The position numbers were made by a program, and so were the translations under genes. This document shows positions 55,561 to 64,000 of a DNA stretch of 64,000 nucleotides, in pieces. The stretch comes from Nymphaea colorata (lineage: Eukaryota; Streptophyta; Magnoliopsida; Nymphaeales; Nymphaeaceae). Within the stretch, counting starts at the first letter, position 1, and each line of letters begins with the position of its first letter. Under the pieces are notes generated by a model. The model worked only from the letters and a program-made list of their open reading frames with translations, made no database searches and was not told the DNA's origin. The DNA lies in assembly GCF_008831285.2 (NCBI RefSeq), contig NC_045141.1:4543224-4607223 (forward strand), given 5' to 3'.

Positions 55561-57894
55561 AATTCCTCGTAATCTTTCAATGTCATCGGGATGTTTCAAC
55601 AACCGCTTCTTTCTATAGCATGAGATACCGATGAGTGTCAAACAATGACCAAAAGTGCTGAGCCTCCAATTGTGCAAGCGACAATGACTTTAGCCACATT
55701 GTCTTACTTTGTCTCCTGTTTTGTGTAAGCACAATGGGACTTGGAATTTGGGAGCTCCACATGTGCATAGTTCCCTAGGAATGACTCGGCAGAAAGGTTT
55801 GCAAACTTTCCACCACTTGGAATCTCTCCTTCCAATAGATTGAAGGACAAGTCCAAGACCTGGATGTATTGAAGTTTCTCCAATGATTTTGGTATCTCAC
55901 CGAAAGCTTGTTATGGGAAAGGTCAATAGTGCCAAGGTTTAGCATGTGATCAAATTGTTCAGGAATGCGACCATCAAATGTGTTCTGAGAGAGATTCAAA
56001 TACTCTAGCATTTGGAGCTTTGATAATGATGCAGGCAATTCTCCATCAGCTTGTTTGCAGAGATATCCATGTGGTCCATGATGATAAAATTCCCGATACC
56101 CAATGGCAGGTGACCAGTGAAGGAGTTGTCCTGCAAGTATAGCTCCCACAGTCCTTCAACTCACAAAGACAGGCGGTAGTGTTGATGACAAATTGTTTGA
56201 ACTTAGATACAGCCTTGCAAACTAGTGAGATTGTTTATAGAGCTTGAAATTGACCCAATTAGCATGTTGTGTCCAATATCAAGCCATACATGCGGACCAA
56301 CTGGTAGAATGATAGTGGGATTGGGCCTTCTAATGCATTGTTGTCAAGAAGCAACACTGTAAGCTGTGCATCTGTCCTATATTTGGTGGAATGAGCCCTT
56401 TTATTTTGTTGGAACTCAACTTTAAGGCAATTAACTTGGTCAAGTTGGCTAGGGCTAATGGGATAGTACCTTCAATCTGATTAGAGGAAAGGTCAAGTTT
56501 CGACAAGGTGGTTGTCAGGTTTCCAACAGAGGCAGGAAGAATGCCGTTCAAAAGGTTTTGTGATAGAAAAATTCCTCTAGCATCGACACCTAGTGAAGGA
56601 TGTGAAAGGAGAGCTCTCGGTTGCCAGGGACATTGGTCAACATATTCCCCCAAGTGAAAGGTACCTGAGTTGTGACGACTACCTAATTCTAATGGTATCG
56701 GACCACTAAATTTATTGCTTTCTGCACTAGAACTTGAAGTCTGTAGCATTAGAAAGAGAAGCCGGGAGAGGGCCATCAAAATTGTTTATATGCATATAGA
56801 GTCGTCGGAGATTGGGCAGGAAGCGGCCAGCATCTTTTGGGAGATGCCTGTTAGTTGATTGGTCATGAAACTCAAACCCCAAAGAGCAGATAGGTTAAAC
56901 AAGCTCTCAGGCAGTGTACCAGTGAGATTGTTCCTTTGCATGCTAAAGGCCATCAAGTGGGTTAGGCTTCCAAACTCAGAAGGAATGTTCCCCTGTATCT
57001 GATTTTCACTAATAAAAAACCGCTCCAGTTTTGAGAGATTACCCAAAGCAACTGGAATGGTGCCAGTGAGCCTATTACCACCAATGTTTAAGTACTTGAG
57101 TTCTGACAAACTGCCTAGAAACTTTGGGATGCTTCCATAGAATTGGTTGCCCCTGCTGACAGTGTTTGGAGACCTTGACAATGGCTCAGTGTTTGTGGAA
57201 TTAACCCTTTAAAATGGTTTCCCCATATAGAAAGTATTTTCAACAAAGGGAGGCGGCTAAAATCAACGAGAAGGTGACCATGGAAACTGTTGTTTGAGAG
57301 ATGAAGAACTTGTAAGAAGGAGAGATTGCTGATGTATGGGGAGAGGGTACTTCAAGTGCCTTGTCGGTGAGGTTCAGAGCAACAACCCTTTGTGAACTAC
57401 GGCTGCATGAAACTCCATTCCATTGGCAGAAGGAAATGTTTGAGTTCCAGTTGAGAGTACATTGTAGGGCTCTGGTGACCTGGGATTTGAAGGATAGCAA
57501 TGCAAATTCATCGGTCACATTGCTTAGAGAAACAAAAGCTGGTGATACCTCTTCCTCACCAAGCACTATAGTCAAGGTAAGGAAGCAACACAGAAGAAAG
57601 CTTATGGGAAAAGGTGACAAACTGGCTGCAGCCATACCAGCTGAAGTTGTTGGTGGTAATTCTGTGCCTGCATAACCATGATAAGGAATCAAAGCCCCTT
57701 TATAGATTCTCTTCGAGAAACGGTGTCTTTTTTAAAAAAAAAATTGTTAATCTTGCACAACCATGACATGGCTGATCACATTAATGGATTCTCATGGCCA
57801 CGTAGCCCTTACTTCATTAGTATATTTCCACTATCATGTTTTCTTTATGCCAGTTTTCAACTCTTTCTTCCCTTTTTCTAATTCCTCCCTTAAA

Positions 57895-58330
57895 TCATCC
57901 AATGGAAAAGACGTCATGATTCAAAGTTTGGATCAGACTTACGGTTTGAGTTAGATCCAAGATGATAAAAATCAATTAATGAATCTTGTGAGCTCCCCAT
58001 CAAAAACCTGCAAGAATTGACTCAACTATCAGGGCAACTTGAATAATGTAGAACGGTTCAAGATAGGACAGGGAATGCTTGACGTGTATTGACTCCATAT
58101 TTGGTGGCAGTTAGTAGGGGGCCCAAGAAATTTTAATCACTCAACTACTAGCAAAAATACCATTATGAGGGGGTGTCAATTTATCAATTAATGTTCTAGC
58201 CCATCAATATTTAGATGGTCTAGGCCGATGACAGGGAAATGTTTAAAGTAGCATATTTTGGCACCACAAGCTCTGGATCGATCTCTCATTTTCCTTTGGT
58301 TGTCACACTTGATTAGGTAGTATTCGATAG
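57895..58330. repeat. unit F, old partial copy (F0)
   Basis: Shares with F1 and F2 the order aaaagacgtcatgat, gaattgactc, gaatgcttgacgtgtattgac and ggcaccacaagctctgga. It is diverged and shorter. It lies immediately upstream of the 5' end of receptor B, so unit F may derive from receptor flanking DNA. Confidence 0.7.
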
Positions 58331-59561
58331 CCTCTGTTTGAGTCTGCATTGTAAGATCCTCAGTCTAAGTAAATTAAGGATCTTAGTAATATGGATCTTA
58401 TATCGAGGTAACATGTAAAAAACTATGGATATAAAGTCGGATGGGGGTATTCAAGCTTAAATTCATATATTTGAAATCCTAGTGATCTCAGAACATTGTG
58501 GGTCTCAAATCTGTGGTGAAACAAATGCACCCTTAGTTCCAACGGCATTTAATGTGAGGAACAATAAGCATCGCTCTATCTGATCAAGGGACAAGTTATC
58601 GTAGTAAAAATTAAGTTCTTCCCCCTTTAATTTATACATACTTCCACATCCCAAAGCTTTTCCAGTAAGATGGTAAGAACTTCTTTGTATCTATATATAT
58701 GTATGTGTGTGTGTGTGTGTGTGTAGTATGTAGTTGTCCATAACCAAAAAGGTACAAACGTTTTGCATTTAGTCGTTGTAAATTTGTTTCAAACTCCACA
58801 CATATTTTATTGATAATGAGCACTGCATGCCTACATTAATTCAAATAAGTCTATTTCTAGTGTTCTAATTATTTAAATAACATGCCAATTACAAGCCGAG
58901 TCAGTAGCACTGACCGATGCATTTTGTACAGTTGATACAATTAGTCCATCGGATCAGCTGATTCCTGGACTAGCATTAATATAACAGGTTTGAAGATCTT
59001 TTGCTGCATTAGTTCTTGTCTGGATCGACCTCCTCATCAAGCTTGCCATCAATCTGGATTATTTCATAAATGAACACTACTGACTTCCTTAAGCTTCACA
59101 TTTCTATGGTGAAGCTTGTTCTTGTATTTGGACTGCACTCACTCAGATGTCAATTTTTGACATTGCTCTTCTTCCATTTAATGAACGTACATTCCCAACA
59201 TTTTTTATAACTCAATTTCGTGTGGTTTTAGAAGGGAAAATTTGGAGTGCCTACAACCATGTTTCCTCATTCCAGAGATAAGAGTAAATACCAAAGTAGT
59301 TGTTGCATGAGTTTTTACAAAATCTACATGGACCCGGTCCCTTCCTTTCCATTGTTAGTTAATTATTGCCACTCAGGTACATTGGTCCAAAGAATTATCT
59401 ATGCAGAGTTCTTGTTGAACCGAGCAGCTCATGATTTGAATTGATTTAGTTTGTGCCAAGCTTGTTTAATTAGTTTGAGTTTAATGAGTTATTGAACTAA
59501 CCTCCTTCAAATAGCACTTGGCCCAAGTGAAATCAAGCGTTCATATTATCTGGCAGTGTTT
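58331..59561. other. no gene recognised; (TG)n microsatellite at 58702-58724
   Basis: The stretch 58310-58540 ends in caaatgcaccctta, a style seen at Tourist-type MITE ends, but a matching opposite end was not convincing. The rest is unassigned. Confidence 0.4.
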
Positions 59562-61088
59562 AATTTGGCACTGTTATTTAATGCTTACTTATCATTTTAA
59601 TTAGTTGTCTTCTTCAGTTTTTGTCTTTATGTTAAATACATATTTCACCAATTTCATGTTGAAGCTTACAATTCACCTCGTGATAGGCTCAAGTCTTGCC
59701 TCTTGCCTTAAATGCCTTTATCAGCCAATTAAAGTTTTTGGTTTTTTTATCTTTTTTTAATACTGAAAAGACGGGAGAAAAGTGTCCAAAGATGTCATGA
59801 TCAAAAGATAGGTTCAGACTAAGGTTCAAATTTAAATATATTGATACGTAATTAAGGGACCTCTTGAAAACTTCCGAAGAATTGACTCGTGCTGAGTACA
59901 TTGCAATTGGTGCGGACGGGTCATGGACGTTTATGACTCAGTTACTCTGACATCTTCGATGTCAACACTTGAAGCTTGATTGAATTGGAAATGCTTGACA
60001 TATATTGACTCGTGTGCATATTGCTGATCGTCCCCAACTACTCACATTTGAAGACCAGGAAAGGCATTGAAGAATGAAGAGATTATTTAAGTAGTTTATT
60101 TGGGCTACACAAGCTTTGAACAATCTCTCATGTTCCTTGTATAGTAGTTTGTTCACATTTAACTACTTGTAACCAACATTGATGTCATGTTGACAGAATG
60201 CAGTGAATTCTAGCACCATTCCTTCAATTTGGTGAAATGGTTGGAAAATCATTTATATGGCTGTTTTACTCAAGTTATAACACCCACCAAATGCTCCTGC
60301 AGGCTCCAATCATAGTTGGGTGAGCAGGAAAAGTATTTCATCTCGCCGCCAATGAGAAGTTTGAAACCCTCACGCTTCCCCCAACCTCTCTGCTTTGTGC
60401 TATCAGCTTGTGAACCTAACCTTATGAAATTAATTCTTTATTCATGGAAAAAATGAATCCATGATCAAGCAATATCTCATCCAAAAGGTTTATTGTTCTG
60501 GCCTTAGCATGAAGATACACATAGTTAAATGTATGAGAATTTTACAAAAATAAGTTCATGCTTTGCTGGATGACAAAAACATGCCACTGTTGTCGATTAC
60601 ATAAAAAGACAAAAGCAGTTAAATGAAGTGTATTTTTGTGATTTCATCAAACCCTAAAACTTGTTTTTGTAAAAGCTTCATTTCTTTGCTTTTAAGGCAC
60701 AGTGTCTAAGTTGAACATGTTGTGGATCAATACATGATAGAGTGCAAGATCCAAGTTCAAGCTAAAACCTAATCATTTGGTAAATGGAACACTTTGAAAG
60801 TGTCTATGCATATGCCCCAAAGATTAGGGGAGATTCATTGACATCTAGTTCTAATGTTCTATGAATCTGCCCAAACTTTGAGGCAGGTTAATGGAACACT
60901 CACATAATGTTCTAAAACCCCAAAACAATCCCTAAACAAACATCCAAGTCAAGGTTTAGATACAAATTCTTGTTGTTAATTAGGTGGTCTCAATGTGTAT
61001 ATAGGAAAAGTCAATGTTGCCAGATGTTAGATAGTTGTGTGGTTAAAATTTAGAAATTTGTTGCTATAAGTAAATTGTCATCCACCAT
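59562..61088. repeat. tandem unit F1
   Basis: Directly followed by F2 with no spacer. Long matches include gccaattaaagtttttggtt, gtgtccaaagatgtcatgat, caaatttaaatatattgata, tgttgacagaatgcagtg and tcaagcaatatctcatccaa. The frames are not conserved, so it is non-coding. Confidence 0.9.
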
Positions 61089-62340
61089 AAATTTGACATT
61101 GCTGCTTAGTGCTTATCATTTAAATTAGTTGTTCTTTTCAGTTTTTGTCTCTTTTTTTTTGAAATATATATTTTACCAATTTCATTTTGAAGCTTACACT
61201 TCACCTCCTGATAGGCTAAATGTCTTGCTTCATGCTTTAAACCTTTACCAGCCAATTAAAGTTTTTGGTTTTTTTTATCTTCCTTTAATACTCAAAAGAT
61301 GGAAGAAAAGTGTCCAAAGATGTCATGATCAAAAGATAGGTTCAGGACTAAGGTTCAAATTTAAATATATTGATACATAATTAAGGGTCCTCTTGAAGAC
61401 TTCCAATCTGAATTGACTGTGCTGAGCACGCTGCATTTAGTGCGGACGGGTTATGGACGTTTATGACTCGCTTACTCTGACATCTTCAATGTCAACGCTT
61501 GAAGCTTGATAGAATTGGAAATGCTTAATGGATATTGACTCGAATGCATACTGCTGGTGGGTATTTAATAGAGGGAAAGTAATTTAGTCCCCTAACTACG
61601 CACAATTGAAGACTAGGGAAGGCATGAAGATATGTTTTAACTAGTTTAGTTGGGCACCACAAGCTTTCGAATCAATCTCTCTTGTTCCTGTATAGTAGTT
61701 TGTCACATTTAACTACTTTTAACCATCATTTGATTTCATGTTGACAGAATGCAGTGGATTCTAGCACCATTCCTTCAATTTGATGAAATGGTGAGAAAAT
61801 CATTTTTATGGTGCTCTACCCAAGTTATAACACCTACAAATGCCCCTATGTGTATAGGAGAATTATTTCATTCTATCGCCTGGTTTGCGCTATCGCTGTA
61901 AACCCAATTTTGTGAAATTAATTCTTTATTCATGGGACAAGTTGAATCCGTGATCAAGCAATATCTCATCCAAAATGTTTATTGTTGAGACCTTAGCATG
62001 AGACTACACAGTTAAATGTATGTAAATTTTACAAAAATACTTTCATTCTTTGATGGATGACAAATACATGGTACTGTTAAAGCTTCAGTTCCTTACTTTT
62101 AAGGCGCCACGTCTAAGTTGATCATGTTGTTGGTCAATACGTGATAAAGTACAGGATCCTAGTTCAAAAAACCTGGGTTCATCCAAATCAAGGTTTGGAC
62201 TCCAATTATTATTGTTCATTATATATATATATATATATATGTATTATAAAAAATCAATGTTGGTAGATGCCAATAATTGTTGTATGGTTAGAATTTAGAA
62301 ATTTGTTGCTGAAAGTAATTGCTGTCCGCCACAAACTGTG
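61089..62340. repeat. tandem unit F2
   Basis: Second copy of the unit, about 1.25 kb against 1.53 kb in F1. F1 carries extra sequence around 60780-60950, and F2 carries an (AT)n at 62219-62240. Confidence 0.9.
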
Positions 62341-62674
62341 TTAATACCAATTATACAGTAACTTTTAGCGACAAATTTTTTAAATTTTACCCAGATCCTC
62401 ATAGATGAGAGAGAGAGAGAGATGATAATAATTTTAATGTGAGAGACCGGCCAGTTCTTGCTCAACATTAAATCGGTGCAATTCTCAGGCAAAGAAAAGT
62501 TGGACTAGTACTGATAATAAGCATAACTTTTTCCAGGAAGTTGAAAAAGGAGGACGTTTGAATCACATGTCAGAGTGAAAGTGTTTATAATGCTAATATG
62601 TCCAAGAACTTTCTTATAAAGGCCAGAGAATATTTTTATAACTTGTTATCATAAAATAAAAATGTTATAGAACA
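62341..62674. other. no gene recognised; (GA)n at 62406-62422
   Basis: Short unassigned stretch before the MITE-like element. Confidence 0.4.
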
Positions 62675-62837
62675 AGCGGTGGAGCAGAAAAAATTTCTGG
62701 AGGAGCACTCATTCACATATTTCTATATCCAAAGCGGCACTATGTATATAACATAACAAATATTTGAAAATATTAATATAAAAATAAAAAAATATTGAAG
62801 GGTAATGTAGGCAGTTTATATGTAGCTCTGCCTCTGC
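62675..62837. mobile_element. probable hAT-type MITE, 163 bp
   Basis: Ends agcggtggagc and gctctgcctctgc are roughly inverted and resemble the 30598-30741 element. Flanking 8-mers atagaaca (62667-62674) and acagaaca (62838-62845) agree at 7 of 8 positions. Older and less certain than the 30.6-kb copy. Confidence 0.6.
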
Positions 62838-64000
62838 ACAGAACATTTTCAATGTGCACAAACTATCTTACCATCAAATGCTTTCTCGTTTGTCCTCATG
62901 TAGATGTAGGCAACCAGCTGCGGCAACCTTAATTTGCAATTGTTGGGTCACAGTCTTATTGTTGTAAATAAGAAGTCCTTTTCACTTTAGATTGTGTTCA
63001 ATGGGTGGGAATTATTGTCCCAAAATTTTATTTTGAGACACTTTGTCCCACTATAGAAAGTTGTAATGAAAATCGAAACTGAGTGTCACTCAACTTTTAT
63101 TTTTCCAAAAATTGATGAAGTCCTATTCAATTTTGTTCACACCTCTGGGGGCCGACAGAAATTAAGTGTGTAGTGTTACAAATATTGTGATATTTAAAAA
63201 ATATCATCATATTAACATAAAAAATAAGAACAACTAGGAAAGGGGAAATCGATATGTTGAAAAAAAAAGAAAATTATATTTATCATGTTTTTTCACATTT
63301 TTTTGCAATTTTTTCTATTTTTATTTTTCTGTTTTTTAGCATTGACATTATCATGGATTCAAATTTAAACTCAAACAAATTATATCTCATGATTTTTATC
63401 ATCATTAAATGTTCTTTATCACTTTTATATAGTTTTATTTATGTTTTCTTATTACTTTCTGATTTAATTAATTTATAGCTATTTTTAATTTTTTTAATTT
63501 TTTCTGAGATTTTCCTAAGAAAACAACTTTGCCAATCATACTCAACAAAAATCTTGCTATTAAAACCCCATCCCGATATTTCTGACAATCAGTTTGACAC
63601 CTATTGCTACCTTCAAAGAAGCTTATTAGAGGCTCAGCCTCTTCAAAAGAAAATGTAGCTTATTTTGCAAATAGGTAAGTGGAAGGTGGGGAGTAAGTAT
63701 TTGTTCACATCAATTTGGAGATCGGGATGTCATTAAAATTGGAGGTTGTATCTCGTGCTCCCTCATGGGTTTGGGTCTTGCAAGGTTGTATCTCGTGCTC
63801 CCTCATGGGTTTGTAGTTGATTGTTATTCTGTATGTGGATAGCTTTGGGAGGAAAATCTGAAACATGAGAGCAAGATTAATTTCGGCCCTTGCAAATTGG
63901 GTAGACCTATTCAAGATGACAATAGACGATTGAGTGTAGTAGCGGAAGAGGGGCACTAATACATCTTATTATTGCAATGGAATGAATGCATATTGGACTA
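62838..64000. other. no gene recognised; one tandem repeat
   Basis: A 30-bp unit (aggttgtatctcgtgctccc tcatgggttt) occurs at 63743 and 63783, period 40. T-rich low-complexity sequence lies at 63270-63500. Confidence 0.45.

Larger units (their letters stand above)
52833..57635 (-). pseudogene. LRR-XII receptor-like kinase pseudogene B
   Basis: The chosen ATG at 57635 gives MAAASLSPFPISFLLCCFLT, a signal peptide. LRRNT (FALLSFKSQVTRAL, SFCQWNGVSC), LRRs in several frames (SELKYLNIGGNRLTGTIPVA; LPASVGNLTTTLSKLDLSSN), a TM region (57.64 to about 55.6 kb), kinase exon 1 (about 55016-55560) and kinase exon 2 (52833-53335) follow the same plan as copy A. It is more fragmented than A: the first frame is lost by a 1-base deletion near 57353 (after KALE), with others near 56850, 56640, 56570, 56370, 56050 and 55640, and repeatedly through the kinase (GLVYKG, HRN and HCDLK regions). 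It keeps sequence that A has lost: the LFNLSALWG segment, an extra LRR near 56200, CGA where A has TGA, and a consensus donor (ccaggtatgt, 55015). The tail extends beyond the shortened end of A. Confidence 0.92.
50800..57740. repeat. segmental duplication block B (pairs with 9110-15990)
   Basis: Same gene content, order and orientation as block A. Unique to B: a 0.3-kb insertion (53524-53840) and long microsatellites at 54468-54518. Unique losses in A are listed under receptor A. Confidence 0.92.

Noticed and set aside
58310-58540. Possible Tourist-type MITE ending near caaatgcaccctta
   Set aside because: The left end could not be matched as an inverted repeat and no 3-bp target duplication was evident.

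Overview
This is nuclear DNA of a flowering plant. The evidence is remnants of two plant-specific receptor-kinase families (a DUF26 cysteine-rich receptor-like kinase and LRR-XII receptor kinases with a non-RD catalytic loop), GT/AG introns, plant L1-type LINE proteins with a DUF4283 domain, and Copia pieces whose primer-binding site matches the initiator methionine tRNA. The species cannot be named from the sequence. I found no clearly intact protein gene and no rRNA, tRNA or CRISPR array. Almost every coding signal is broken, and the window reads as a decaying immune-receptor neighbourhood rebuilt by transposons and segmental duplication.

Layout. 0.7-5.5 kb: minus-strand cysteine-rich receptor kinase pseudogene, cut off inside its ectodomain and abutting a plus-strand cytochrome P450 remnant. 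6.5-8.4 kb: an AT-cored small element, a Copia RNase H remnant and simple repeats. 9.1-16.0 kb: duplicated block A with LRR-XII pseudogene A on the minus strand. 16.1-17.6 kb: an inverted repeat. 19.4-21.4 kb: duplicated block R1a, then a 3'-truncated L1 (21.4-24.4 kb). 24.5-27.2 kb: Copia LTR, leader and an L1 ORF1 fragment (D1), then R1b (27.2-29.2 kb). 29.6-33.2 kb: small repeats, including a 144-bp hAT-type MITE with a perfect 8-bp target duplication. 33.2-41.1 kb: two copies of block E, each followed by Copia LTR material (D2, D3). 41.1-46.1 kb: mostly unassigned. 46.1-47.7 kb: Copia leader, an RRM-like fragment and a broken Copia gag. 49.0-49.9 kb: partial E3. 50.8-57.7 kb: duplicated block B with LRR-XII pseudogene B. 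57.9-62.3 kb: tandem unit F with an older third copy next to the 5' end of receptor B. 62.3-64.0 kb: a second MITE-like element and unassigned DNA.

The receptors would once have acted at the plasma membrane: LRR-XII kinases as EFR/FLS2/Xa21-like pattern receptors, and the DUF26 kinase in defence or redox signalling. Copies A and B carry mostly different lesions, so each decayed largely after the duplication. The most open coding question is an unrecognised three-exon reading frame kept open in both E1 and E2. No new molecular system is demonstrated here.
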